Below are positions 26,261 to 35,470 of a stretch of DNA of 64,000 nt, piece by piece. A program made the translations under genes and the position numbers. This DNA comes from Bacteroidetes bacterium HGW-Bacteroidetes-6 (GTDB taxonomy: Bacteria > Bacteroidota > Bacteroidia > Bacteroidales > DTU049). Position 1 is the first letter of the stretch. The number at the start of each line of letters is the position of its first letter. Under the pieces are notes generated by a model. The model searched no databases and was not told the origin of the DNA. It saw only the letters and a program-made list of their open reading frames with translations. The DNA is taken from the NCBI GenBank assembly GCA_002842495.1, contig PHDB01000004.1, forward strand, positions 62,001 to 126,000, read 5' to 3'.

Positions 26261-27595
26261 ATGAAAACTCTAAAAAACAATATCTACATTAAAGTAGGGG
26301 CAATAGTAGTAATTGCGTTACTCTTGTTGTTTCCTACTTCAATGATTAAGAAGATGATTCTTGAGAGGGAGGCAACACAGCACGAAGCAATAAGCGAGGT
26401 AAGTTCGAAATGGGCCGAAGAGCAAACAATATCCGGACCTTTCATTTCTATTCCGTATTATAGATATGTAAAAGAGTCTTCAAAAAAAGACTCAACAGAG
26501 AAAATCGTTCAAACCAAAGAGTATCTTCATATCTTACCATCGCAGCTTAACATTACCGGAAACATCAACCCCGAAAAACGATACAGGGGTATATACGAAA
26601 TTGTTGTTTACTACTCAAAACTCAGCATTTCAGGCTCATTCAATAATATTGATTTTGCAGATATCGACATTGAGCCAGAAAATATTTTGTTCGACAAGGC
26701 CGAGTTTGTTATTGGAATAGACGACCTCAGAGGAATTGAACAACAAGTAGTTTTGAATTGGAACAATGAAAAAGTTTCATTTAATCCAGGCGTTTCATCA
26801 AGCGATATTGTTGAAAGCGGAATTAACGCATTAATCCCATTAAATCCCAACGACAGTACGGCATACAATTTCAGTTTAAATCTTGACTTGAAAGGAAGCC
26901 AAACGCTCTATTTTACACCTGTTGGAAAAGTAACAGACATTACGCTGTCATCGGAATGGCCCGATCCAAGTTTCAATGGTGCTTTTCTTCCAGATACCAG
27001 AGATGTAAATGATAAGGGATTTAGCGCCAATTGGAATGTATTGCACCTAAACAGGAATTATCCGCAGATTTGGAAAAACAACAGCTTTTCAATTGCTGAA
27101 TCGTCATTTGGAATTGATTTGCTATTGCCTGTTGACAACTACCAAAAATCATATAGATCCATCCAATATGCAATCTTGTTTATTGGCTTCACATTCCTGG
27201 TGTTTTTCTTTATCGAAGTGCTGAATAAAGTTTTTATTCACCCTATTCAATATATTCTTGTTGGAGTTGCACTGGTTGTATTTTATACTCTTTTGCTTTC
27301 AATTTCCGAACATTTAGAATACAATCTCGCATTTGCAGTTTCGGCATTTGCAACACTATTGCTCATTGCCGGATATGTTCGAGCCATTTTAAAATCTGGC
27401 AAATTGACATTGCTGATTTCGGGGATATTGACAGTGCTATACTCTTTCATATTTGTGATTATTCAACTTCAAGACTATGCCTTACTGATAGGAAGTATTG
27501 GGATTTTCCTCATTCTCGGTCTTGTGATGTACTTTTCGCGAAAAATTGACTGGTACAATTTGAATTTTAGCGACAAGAAAGTAATGAAAGACTAG
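26261..27595 (+). CDS. creD: CreD-like inner membrane protein
   Basis: The start is put at 26261 (MKTLKNNIYIKVG), rather than at 26201. The 444-residue product has an N-terminal helix, the periplasmic CreD domain with SEVSSKWAEEQTISGPFISIPY (W...GP..P core) and LHILPSQLNITGNINPEKRYRGIY, and then several C-terminal membrane helices (about residues 300-430 of the product). CreD belongs to the CreBC regulon in enterobacteria and has been linked to envelope integrity and beta-lactam responses; no CreBC pair is seen here. A strong terminator follows. Confidence 0.85.
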   Translation: MKTLKNNIYIKVGAIVVIALLLLFPTSMIKKMILEREATQHEAISEVSSKWAEEQTISGPFISIPYYRYVKESSKKDSTEKIVQTKEYLHILPSQLNITGNINPEKRYRGIYEIVVYYSKLSISGSFNNIDFADIDIEPENILFDKAEFVIGIDDLRGIEQQVVLNWNNEKVSFNPGVSSSDIVESGINALIPLNPNDSTAYNFSLNLDLKGSQTLYFTPVGKVTDITLSSEWPDPSFNGAFLPDTRDVNDKGFSANWNVLHLNRNYPQIWKNNSFSIAESSFGIDLLLPVDNYQKSYRSIQYAILFIGFTFLVFFFIEVLNKVFIHPIQYILVGVALVVFYTLLLSISEHLEYNLAFAVSAFATLLLIAGYVRAILKSGKLTLLISGILTVLYSFIFVIIQLQDYALLIGSIGIFLILGLVMYFSRKIDWYNLNFSDKKVMKD

Positions 27596-27649
27596 CAATA
27601 TTGGAAAGTCTCTCACGTTTTAGATAATCCAATATTTATCCGAACGCTG

Positions 27650-27691
27650 ACTGCCCGAAGGAACTTATTTCTTCGGGCAGTTTGGTTTTTT
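27650..27691 (+). terminator. Terminator of creD
   Basis: ACTGCCCGAAG (27650-27660) and CTTCGGGCAGT (27671-27681) form a perfect 11-bp stem with a 10-base loop and a T-rich tail. Confidence 0.9.
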
Positions 27692-27748
27692 GTGTAATTT
27701 TGGGTGGGGATTGTTTCGAAATACGCAATCAACATATATATTAAAAAA

Positions 27749-28282
27749 ATGATACTTGAATTCAAAATTGACGAGCAAGATTTTTTGGACTACCAATTAT
27801 TTGCAGCCTCTAAATCGGTTAGGATAAGTAAGAGGAAAAGAGATGGTTGGATTGTGATGACAGTGGGTCCAATATTTGTGGCCATTTCCTTCTACTTTAC
27901 CCAAAACATTGCCATGGTAGTGTTTTTTGGAATTGCAGCCATTATTTGCGGAATCTTTTACCCAAAATATTTCAACTGGAGATACAAAAAACATTACAAA
28001 ACATATATCAAAGAGAATTACCCAAAGCGTTTCGGGCAAATTGAAACGTTGGAAATAAATAACGACAACATATTTTTCAAAGACAAAACAGGAGAAGGGA
28101 AAATCAATTTATCTGAATTTGAATGCGTTGACGAAACCAGCAATCATTTTTTTGTAAAAGTTTCCACAGGAGTTTCGCTTATTATTCCAAAGAAGGGACT
28201 GAACAACAACGATGAAATCAGAAAGAAATTTAACGACTTAGAACTCACTGTGAATGACGAAACAAACTGGAGGTGGAAGTGA
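27749..28282 (+). CDS. YcxB-like membrane protein
   Basis: The start is taken at 27749 (MILEFKIDEQDFLDYQLFAA), because upstream sequence lies close to the terminator. The product of 177 residues has two neighbouring membrane helices (about 35-75) between a short N-terminal domain and a C-terminal beta domain that ends with a tryptophan-containing NDETNWRWK tail. This is the layout of YcxB-like proteins of unknown function. A small GTG reading frame begins inside its last codons. Confidence 0.65.
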   Translation: MILEFKIDEQDFLDYQLFAASKSVRISKRKRDGWIVMTVGPIFVAISFYFTQNIAMVVFFGIAAIICGIFYPKYFNWRYKKHYKTYIKENYPKRFGQIETLEINNDNIFFKDKTGEGKINLSEFECVDETSNHFFVKVSTGVSLIIPKKGLNNNDEIRKKFNDLELTVNDETNWRWK

Positions 28283-28395
28283 AAAAGACCATCAAAACAT
28301 TCCTCATAAGTTCAGTAATACTAATCGTTATTTGGTATTGGCTTGTACAAATTTGTCATAGCTGGCAGGCATGGATATTGGTCAAAAGATTTTGA
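28279..28395 (+). CDS. Small membrane-anchored peptide, possibly the start of a frameshifted gene
   Basis: A GTG at 28279 overlaps the TGA of the YcxB-like gene (GTGA). It gives a 38-residue peptide with a basic start (MKKTIKTF) and one hydrophobic helix. The overlap suggests translational coupling, but the peptide ends abruptly, and a longer frame in another register continues downstream. It may be a real micro-protein or the N-terminus of a broken gene. Confidence 0.35.
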   Translation: MKKTIKTFLISSVILIVIWYWLVQICHSWQAWILVKRF

Positions 28396-28744
28396 GACTG
28401 GCTTAACAAATGCATTATCAGTCGAAAATTATGCGATTGAAAAAATAATAAATATTGCTGTAGAAGAAGTGTCAACGACAAGAATTCATTCTGTGCGTCT
28501 CTTTTCACTCAGGGAATCTGTATCTGTTGGATCAATAAACTATCTGCAGGAAAATGCAAAGCAGTATAATTTAAAATCGAGCACCAATCCGGATGAAATT
28601 GTTTGTCGAGCTTTATTTTCGGGTGAGCCATATCAATTGTGCTTGGAAGCAATACCCAAACCGATACTATCAAAACTGCTTTTTTGTATGTCCGGATCAC
28701 AATCAATAACGTTTTTTTGTATATTTGAATCGAAAATTTGCTAA
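28343..28744 (+). pseudogene. Possible frameshifted continuation of the 28279 reading frame
   Basis: This frame is open for 133 codons but has only a TTG start inside the preceding small frame. Its translation (for example HGYWSKDFETGLTNAL and REGLTN-like polar segments) is not obviously noise, and joining it to the signal-anchor of the 28279 frame by one shift around 28345-28390 would give a membrane-anchored protein of about 155 residues. No family is recognised, so this could equally be chance. Confidence 0.3.
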
Positions 28745-28911
28745 AATTGAATAGATGAATGTCCGGGAAACTTTTTTGTTGATATGCTTTTTGACAAACC
28801 GTTTAAACAAAGATAAATACCATGTATATTTTGTAACAGCGGATTTTTTATTTGCAAATATCTGGGACGGGCAATAACAAGCCAACACTGAAGACACCAA
28901 AACCAAAACAT
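28745..28911. other. AT-rich leader of the GH16 gene
   Basis: No gene is seen. A TATATTTG sequence (28720-28727), just before this stretch, could be a -7 box for the glycosidase gene, leaving a leader of about 180 bases. Confidence 0.35.
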
Positions 28912-31449
28912 ATGAATATTTTTATTAAAACAGGAGTTTATGCCACGCTGCTTTGGGGTTTAACATGGAACCTTTCAGCGCAGAATTACGGATTCACAAG
29001 TTCCGGCATTTCGCCATCTTCGGTTCAGTTACGGGCCGGAAGTAAAACGATTGCCTGTGAAAATGACGTATTTTTTATCGGTACTAACAACAAAGTGTAT
29101 TGTATTCACTGGGACGGCAATACATGGACCGGAGGCACATTACCGCTGGCAGATGCTGCGCCCACTGTCAAACTACAAACACAACTAGCAAACAATAATA
29201 AAGATATATTTTTTGTTGGCAGCGCTGACAGCAAGATCTATGTACTGAAATATACCACCTCGGGATGGATCTGGGCGCCGACTGTTGCCTCTATGAATCC
29301 GGTAAGGGATAGTACCGAAATTGTTTACAAGAATAATCACGTGTTTTATGTCAATACAAACAATAAAATTTGTGATATTGTGTACAGTTCCGGTGCATGG
29401 TCTGGCGGTCAGCAACTTGTCTGGACTCCGACAGTTGATGTTAAAGGCAACACACAGATAATTCCGACAGACATTCATGTATACTTTATTGGCACAACCA
29501 ACAAAATTTATGATGTTGTTTGGAACGGAACTACCTGGCAGGGAGGCAACTGGCCATTAAATAATAATGCCCCGACTGTCAGAGCAGGGTCAAACATCGA
29601 AAATGATTTCAATCATCTTTTTTATGTTGGTAATAATGGGAAAATTCACGAACTCATATATACTTCGGGGGCCTGGAGCGGCGGTGAAATCTGGATTCCA
29701 AATACAATGATGACTGTGAGACCCGATGCCGATTTGTGTTATTTTGACAATCACATTTATTATGTCGGAACAAACAACCAAATATGTGACCTTGTGTGGT
29801 CCCAAGCAAACGGATGGTCGGGAGGAATGCAGCTGATCTGGCCGGTCGCTGCCAATGTCAAAGCCGGAACACAAATAACTGCAGTAAACAAAACAGTCCC
29901 GATCGAAGGTAGCCTGACAGGCACACAGCCCTGCCATCATGTGTTTTATATCGGAACAGACAGCCGGATTCACTTTTTGGTTTGGGACGACGGCGAAAGC
30001 ACCTGGCCATGTTACGACTGCAGTGCCAGTTCAACCCGGAAATGGTACGAAGGAGTACTCAATACAACGGCACCATACGTGAATAGCAACTTTACAAGTA
30101 TTCAAAATTACGGATTACGATTGTATTATGCAAACTCAAGTTCCAGAGTGCAGCATATAACCAGAACACCAAAGAATCAGCTTTCAAAATCGGGTTGGAC
30201 ATTAACCCGTAACGATGAATTCAACTCGCTCGCAACAACGCAAAGTCTGTGGGATAGTGAAGGACCCTGGTCACACGGGAAATGCAACAGCGGTGTAGGT
30301 GATGACACACTCTGGGGTGCACTTGCTTACGAGAATTATTGGAACAATTTCTCGGTTTCATCGGGTATCGGGCGGATAGAAACAAAAGTACAGCCGATCG
30401 AAGGGTTAACCTGGGGCTGGGGAACCAATCCTGCACATAACAACTTTTACTACAGCACATGCCATTATGAATACACAAACTCACTGTTGTGCACAGGTGG
30501 TATAAACGTTGGGTACAATTGTCCCCCAAGCGGACAATACTGTCCATGTGGCGGAACACCTCCGGATTATTGTGTCTTAGACAAGGTTGACAACACTTGT
30601 TCGACATATGGACCTAAATATACCGAAGGAGTTTGGGGACCTACCATGGTGCCGCCAAAGTTTTATCAGCGCTACGGATGGTTCGAAATCCGATGTAAAG
30701 TGCCGCGTGGAAAACATATGTGGAGTGCTTTTTGGGCTGTGAGTAAAGGATACTATCCGGCAGAGATCGATTTCTTTGAAATTGATGGTAATGGAAAGTT
30801 GATGCTTTCAAATATATACTATGAGAATTGCATAATTGAGGATACCATCCATGGAAAAGATTATGCTGGTGGGGATGTCAACAAGACATATGCTATTGGG
30901 TATAGGTACTATGATGATTATTACACTTATGCCTGTGAGTGGACTCCGACCTATATTAAATGGTACCTCAACAACGAACTCATCCATACATCGACGATTG
31001 ATGATCCGGACTTTGGCGAATTAAAAATGCAAAAAGATGAAATGTGGATTATGGTTAATAATTATGCGAATAACGCCAGTGCCAAATGTGAACCTGAAAT
31101 CTTTCCCAACTACTATGATATTGATTATGTCAGAATTTACAGCCCCTCTAAGCTTATCTATGATATATCATTAAGAAGTCATGAAGAAAACAACAATGAA
31201 CCGGAAAATTTGCACACCGACATTCGGATCAGTCCTAACCCCAACAATGGTTCTTTCAACATCAATACAAACTACAACTCAGAGAGCATTTGCATTGCAG
31301 AAATTTATAATGCAAAAGGTGTTATTTCAGACAGAATTGAATTTATACAATCTGCCGACATCATTTTGTCGGATAAAACTCCGGGGATGTATTTTGTCAA
31401 ACTAATACTCCCGGACAAAACCGTTGTGAAAAAAATTATTGTGTACTAG
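28912..31449 (+). CDS. Secreted GH16-type glycoside hydrolase with N-terminal propeller and T9SS sorting domain
   Basis: The ATG at 28912 gives a signal peptide (to NLSAQ). Residues of about 25-420 form a beta-propeller with at least six blades, each repeating a pattern like VFYVNTNNKICDIVYSSGAWSGG, similar to lectin-type propellers. A GH16 domain (about 435-750) follows, with the catalytic Glu618-x-Asp620-x-x-Glu623 in AEIDFFEIDG, the beta-bulge form found in laminarinases, agarases and carrageenases. A run of cysteines (about 520-570) may give disulfides. The C-terminus is a type A T9SS sorting domain (ISPNPNNGSFNI, GMYFVKLI). It probably degrades an algal or plant beta-glucan or galactan outside the cell; the substrate is inferred only. 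No SusCD pair is nearby. Confidence 0.85.
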   Translation: MNIFIKTGVYATLLWGLTWNLSAQNYGFTSSGISPSSVQLRAGSKTIACENDVFFIGTNNKVYCIHWDGNTWTGGTLPLADAAPTVKLQTQLANNNKDIFFVGSADSKIYVLKYTTSGWIWAPTVASMNPVRDSTEIVYKNNHVFYVNTNNKICDIVYSSGAWSGGQQLVWTPTVDVKGNTQIIPTDIHVYFIGTTNKIYDVVWNGTTWQGGNWPLNNNAPTVRAGSNIENDFNHLFYVGNNGKIHELIYTSGAWSGGEIWIPNTMMTVRPDADLCYFDNHIYYVGTNNQICDLVWSQANGWSGGMQLIWPVAANVKAGTQITAVNKTVPIEGSLTGTQPCHHVFYIGTDSRIHFLVWDDGESTWPCYDCSASSTRKWYEGVLNTTAPYVNSNFTSIQNYGLRLYYANSSSRVQHITRTPKNQLSKSGWTLTRNDEFNSLATTQSLWDSEGPWSHGKCNSGVGDDTLWGALAYENYWNNFSVSSGIGRIETKVQPIEGLTWGWGTNPAHNNFYYSTCHYEYTNSLLCTGGINVGYNCPPSGQYCPCGGTPPDYCVLDKVDNTCSTYGPKYTEGVWGPTMVPPKFYQRYGWFEIRCKVPRGKHMWSAFWAVSKGYYPAEIDFFEIDGNGKLMLSNIYYENCIIEDTIHGKDYAGGDVNKTYAIGYRYYDDYYTYACEWTPTYIKWYLNNELIHTSTIDDPDFGELKMQKDEMWIMVNNYANNASAKCEPEIFPNYYDIDYVRIYSPSKLIYDISLRSHEENNNEPENLHTDIRISPNPNNGSFNINTNYNSESICIAEIYNAKGVISDRIEFIQSADIILSDKTPGMYFVKLILPDKTVVKKIIVY

Positions 31450-31499
31450 GCGGGTAATTCTCTCCGAAATCAATTTCTTTCCAGCTTTCGCATGATGAT

Positions 31500-31537
31500 A
31501 AAAACCCTGATTCCGGAATGAGTCAGGGTTTTTATTT
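31500..31537 (+). terminator. Terminator of the GH16 gene
   Basis: AAAACCCTGA (31501-31510) pairs with TCAGGGTTTT (31523-31532) around a 12-base loop that itself contains TTCCGGAA. Confidence 0.85.
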
Positions 31538-31727
31538 TGCATGTACAAGTGTCCTGTTTTTCTTTTCGATCTGCTCCGGAAAGAACAGATTTCAATAGAT
31601 TATTTTATAAGCAAAAAACTGATATTCTGTAAATTACAATTAATTCTTCGGCTAATAAAAGCACAAACTCCCGATAAAATTCTCATCCCACCAGAAATCA
31701 CTATTTTTACGCGTTAATATGATATGT

Positions 31728-32402
31728 ATGTTCAAACGGACATTTGTTTTTCGAATACTTCCGGCGACCTTGTTTGCTTTGATGCTGGCGGGTTGCTCCA
31801 AAACGGAAAAGGAATATTACCCCGACGGAACCATCAAATCGGAAGTAACCATGCGTCATGGCAAAAAGAATGGTTCGGCCACATACTATTTTCCGAACGG
31901 CAACAAGGAGTTGGAAATGAACTATTCCGACAATCAGCTCGATGGTGTTTACGAAAAATTCGATATTGAAAGCAACCGGCTCGAATCGACCGAATATGCC
32001 GGTGGCAAAAAGAACGGAAAATCGGCCACGTTCTATACCAATGGCAAAACGGCCACCGTTGCATTCTTCGAAAACGACATCATCAGTGGCGAATACCGCG
32101 AATACCACCCCAACGGGCAACTGAAAGTGAAAGGACAGTACACCGATGGTCTGTACGACGGCGACTGGGAATACTACGAAGCCGACGGGATCAGGGTTGG
32201 TTATGCGCATTTCAACAAGGGCAACGGACAGCAGGTTGCCCTGCACTATGGTTCGCAGAAAAAAAGAATTGTGATCAACTTCGAAGACAACGAGAAAAAC
32301 GGGGAAGAAATCTGGTACAACCGCGACGGAACGGTTGAAAAGATTTTTCTTTATAAAAATGGCAAAATAATCAGTACTGATATAAAAAAACAGCAACAAT
32401 GA
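31728..32402 (+). CDS. MORN-repeat lipoprotein
   Basis: The ATG at 31728 (MFKRTF) or one three codons upstream starts a lipoprotein signal with lipobox LMLAGC. The mature part of about 200 residues is a series of MORN-type repeats (YYPDGTIKSE, YYFPNGNKELE, YHPNGQLKVKG, YYEADG, WYNRDGTVEKI). Such proteins are often annotated as YwqK-like 'antitoxins', but no toxin is adjacent. It may act as an envelope or cell-surface scaffold. It overlaps the next gene by four bases (ATGA), so the two are translationally coupled. Confidence 0.75.
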   Translation: MFKRTFVFRILPATLFALMLAGCSKTEKEYYPDGTIKSEVTMRHGKKNGSATYYFPNGNKELEMNYSDNQLDGVYEKFDIESNRLESTEYAGGKKNGKSATFYTNGKTATVAFFENDIISGEYREYHPNGQLKVKGQYTDGLYDGDWEYYEADGIRVGYAHFNKGNGQQVALHYGSQKKRIVINFEDNEKNGEEIWYNRDGTVEKIFLYKNGKIISTDIKKQQQ

Positions 32403-32923
32403 GCATCACAAGTCTTGACGATTTTCGCGAAAAAGCAATCATTGATATTGCAGAAAAAATGATTCTGGCAGCCAAAACAGCTCCCAAAGGTCGCGGAATT
32501 GAACGATTGCACTACCTTTTGCTTACGGGAACCGAGATACTGGATGTGAGCGACAAAATGAACGCCATTTCGCTGAAACATCAGGTTACATTTTTTGCAC
32601 GCGATGCCGGAAACCTCGCTAAAACAGTTGCCCTTGTACTCATTGGTTCCAGTATCGAACCCCGCAATGTGCCACTTTGCAAGCATTGTGGTTTTGGTTG
32701 CGACAAAAAGCCCGAAACTACTCCATGTGCTATTTCGCAAGTCGATCTTGGTATTGCCGTTGGCAGTGCTGTGTCGATAGCGGGGCAATTTCATATCGAC
32801 AACCGGATCATGTATTCAGCAGGAATAGCAGCATTAGAACTTGGGCTATTTCCTGAAAATATAAAAATTGCTTACGGCATTCCACTCAGCGCAAGCGAAA
32901 AGAATATCTTTTTTGATCGATGA
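32399..32923 (+). CDS. DUF2148 ferredoxin-domain protein
   Basis: The 174-residue product matches the DUF2148 group, with a cluster of cysteines in LCKHCGFGCDKKPETTPC and an alanine-rich APKGRGIERLH segment near the N-terminus. The cysteine pattern (CxxCxxxC...C) suggests an iron-sulfur centre. The function of the family is unknown; it is widespread in anaerobes. It is coupled to the preceding MORN lipoprotein by an ATGA overlap, an unexpected partner for a cytosolic protein. Confidence 0.75.
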   Translation: MSITSLDDFREKAIIDIAEKMILAAKTAPKGRGIERLHYLLLTGTEILDVSDKMNAISLKHQVTFFARDAGNLAKTVALVLIGSSIEPRNVPLCKHCGFGCDKKPETTPCAISQVDLGIAVGSAVSIAGQFHIDNRIMYSAGIAALELGLFPENIKIAYGIPLSASEKNIFFDR

Positions 32924-33035
32924 CAAAAACCAAGCACTTGGTTATCAGGCCAGAGCGAGAAGAATCATAAAACACTGACTGAAATCATTTCTGTTGGATG
33001 GAGTAACACCATTCAGAGATGCGATATATGTAAAA

Positions 33036-34349
33036 CTATTTGTGATTCTCGTGAAACAGCTTTAGTCGTTCTTCAAGTGCAGGGAATTGGACAGGCAGCA
33101 CCAGCGAAACACAGGCTCGAATTCCTTCGGTGCGTTCGCTGCCAGTAGTACCAAGTGCAATAGCACTGATGCCATAGTAGAGAAATTCGTCGAGGAGTTG
33201 GCCACCATCTAGTCCGGGATAAGCAACCGTAAAGTAGAATCCATCGGCAATGGGTTTTTCCTCGTCCATGTCGTACACAATTTTGAAACCATTATCGGTA
33301 AACATTTTTTTCATAATACCGGCCTTGCGCCCATATTCAATCACATCGTCCCTGAAACGATACTGACCACTGTTTACAGCTTTAAGAATACCCAGCAAAC
33401 CGTATTGTGTTGAGTGAGCAGCTCCGCTACTGAGTGCATACAAGGTTCCGAATATCATGGCGTGACCAAAATCGTCGCGCACATAAAAACGTTTCAAATC
33501 AGGATATTTCGAAACGAATAGCGAGTCGGATATCACCATCATACCAATGCGCTGACCGGCATAGCTGAATGCTTTCGAGCTACTGATCATCAGAATATAT
33601 TTGTCGTAATAGTTGGCAATAGTTGGTTGAAAGGGAGGTTGCCCCGGCACAGTATAGTCTTTGCGGAAATCCATGGCAAAATAAGCCAGATCTTCTATTA
33701 CAACCACATCGTATTTTGCAGCCAGTTCAGCAATAATTTTCAGTTCTACTTCGGTAAAGCAAATCCAGGTCGGATTATTGGGGTTGCTATACAACATACT
33801 GTGAATATTGCCGGCCGACAAAACACTCTCAAGCTTTTCGCGCAGCTTTTCGCCCCGGTAGTTGTATACATCGAACTGAACAAATTTGTTTCCAAGAACT
33901 TTCATCTGTTGTTTGTGAACCGGGAAGCCAGGATCGAGAAAAAGCAAAGTGTCGCGACCTTCGCGCAAACGATTAAGCATCATAAATGCAGCAAAACCAC
34001 CCTGCATCGAACCCACAGTCGGGATACAACCTTCGGGGTTTACATTTACATTGAGGAAATTCTTTACGAACAGCGATATTTCCGATTTCAGTTCTTTCAC
34101 TCCCATGATATCAGGATAAATTGCAGCCACGCCTTTGCGCAATGCTTCAATTTCGGCTTCGATACCGGCTGCAGCAGGAGGCAACCCGGGGACGCCCATC
34201 TCCATGCGAATAAATTTAGTTCCCGATTCGCCCTCAATCATATCGACCAGTTTTTTTATCTCGCGTATGGTGGCTGTACCGGCAGTTGCGATACCAATGC
34301 GCTCCTTGATTCCATCTACCAATTCCTTCTGTATGATTGTATTTCCCAT
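33036..34349 (-). CDS. PLP-dependent aminotransferase, class I/II
   Basis: Translation most likely starts at 34349 (MGNTIIQKEL). The product of about 437 residues is a fold-type I aminotransferase: YPDIMGVKELK near the start, YSNPNNPTW as the substrate and PLP-binding loop, EDLAYFAMDF with the aspartate that contacts the pyridine nitrogen, and the lysine of SSSKAFSYAGQRIG. Similar proteins in Bacteroidota are annotated as aspartate-type or LL-diaminopimelate-type enzymes, but the substrate is not fixed here. Confidence 0.85.
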   Translation of the reverse strand: MGNTIIQKELVDGIKERIGIATAGTATIREIKKLVDMIEGESGTKFIRMEMGVPGLPPAAAGIEAEIEALRKGVAAIYPDIMGVKELKSEISLFVKNFLNVNVNPEGCIPTVGSMQGGFAAFMMLNRLREGRDTLLFLDPGFPVHKQQMKVLGNKFVQFDVYNYRGEKLREKLESVLSAGNIHSMLYSNPNNPTWICFTEVELKIIAELAAKYDVVVIEDLAYFAMDFRKDYTVPGQPPFQPTIANYYDKYILMISSSKAFSYAGQRIGMMVISDSLFVSKYPDLKRFYVRDDFGHAMIFGTLYALSSGAAHSTQYGLLGILKAVNSGQYRFRDDVIEYGRKAGIMKKMFTDNGFKIVYDMDEEKPIADGFYFTVAYPGLDGGQLLDEFLYYGISAIALGTTGSERTEGIRACVSLVLPVQFPALEERLKLFHENHK

Positions 34350-34436
34350 GGTTGTTTTTTTCGTCGGTTTTCGTGACAAACATAAAACAATTTTTTCTAA
34401 AATCGGGAGCTATTCCAATTATTTATCAAGAAAAAC

Positions 34437-35243
34437 TCACTGTTTTTCAACAATGGCTGAAATTCCGTTCAAACAACGCACATTGTTTGTGTCCTTTTTT
34501 TTATTCATCATTTCAAAATTAGATCGGACCCTTTCTTCGGAATAACTTCTTGGATGATATAAATGATAAACGATAGCCTTGTTTTTCATCGACCTGGTTT
34601 GATGTCCATTTTTGCGCAATCTCCACTCTATATCGGCATCTTCGCCTACACCGGCATGCACATAATCGGTATCGAAGCCATTAACGTCAATCAGCGATTG
34701 CTTGCATATTCCCCAATTCCGGCCAATTATTCCTCTTCCGCCCTTCTTGAAAGTCAATGAGAACAGCGGAAAATAATAACACTCTTTCTTGTTGCGGGTT
34801 TTATTCAAAAGTAAATTGATCAGATTCAATGGTTTCAACGATTGATTCCATTTCATCTGTGCCGACATTTTCTCGCTCAAAAGCACTGTTCTTCCGGTAC
34901 AAATAAAGCCTTCTTGTATTGCCTTGAGATATTCTTTTACAAAATGCCGGTGAGGAATACAATCGCCGTCAATAAAAACAATTTTATCGGTTTTCGATTG
35001 AAGAACAGACCTGTTGAGCATTTCGTTTTTCCGAAAACCATTGTCTTCTTTTTGATAAAGATGGGCGATTGGAAAACCATATTGATGATTATTCTGCGCA
35101 ATAAACGCCATGGTACTTTCATTAAAGTCGTCTTCCGACACCACAACCTCAAAATTCATATTGCTCTGCCTGTTTAACGCTTTTAAAATAAGCTTCAAAT
35201 TATCGATGGCTTTGTAGTACGATATTATAATTGTCAATTCCAT
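34437..35243 (-). CDS. Family 2 glycosyltransferase
   Basis: The 268-residue product has the GT-A start LTIIISYYKAIDNLKLIL, EVVVSEDDFN and the DxD-type metal site FIDGDCIPH (DGD). A later GGRGIIGRNWGICKQ segment and the acidic GVGEDADIEWRLRKNG motif (ED region) correspond to the acceptor and catalytic region of the galactosyltransferase-like GT2 branch. It lies alone, without other polysaccharide genes. It probably adds a hexose to a surface glycan. Confidence 0.85.
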   Translation of the reverse strand: MELTIIISYYKAIDNLKLILKALNRQSNMNFEVVVSEDDFNESTMAFIAQNNHQYGFPIAHLYQKEDNGFRKNEMLNRSVLQSKTDKIVFIDGDCIPHRHFVKEYLKAIQEGFICTGRTVLLSEKMSAQMKWNQSLKPLNLINLLLNKTRNKKECYYFPLFSLTFKKGGRGIIGRNWGICKQSLIDVNGFDTDYVHAGVGEDADIEWRLRKNGHQTRSMKNKAIVYHLYHPRSYSEERVRSNFEMMNKKKDTNNVRCLNGISAIVEKQ

Positions 35244-35470
35244 TGTTCAGTTATTTTCGAACAGGGCTTATTCTCCCATTTTCAGAAAACAAAATTAAGC
35301 TTATTTAGAAAACAAAAACAGCAGGCGAAGCCATGGTGCTGCAAAGCAAAACCAAGATGCAACCTGATCCAATACGGCATTTGCTGTTGACCCGGTGCTT
35401 TTCTTGTGTTTATGGGGAGTTTGTTTGTTAACGTTTTACTGCTTGGTAATGTGGCTGTGAAGCGTTGGCA

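Noticed and set aside
31707-32399. Minus-strand frame of 230 codons opposite the MORN lipoprotein
   Set aside because: Mirror of the repeated MORN strands; the plus-strand product has a lipobox and the correct repeat pattern.
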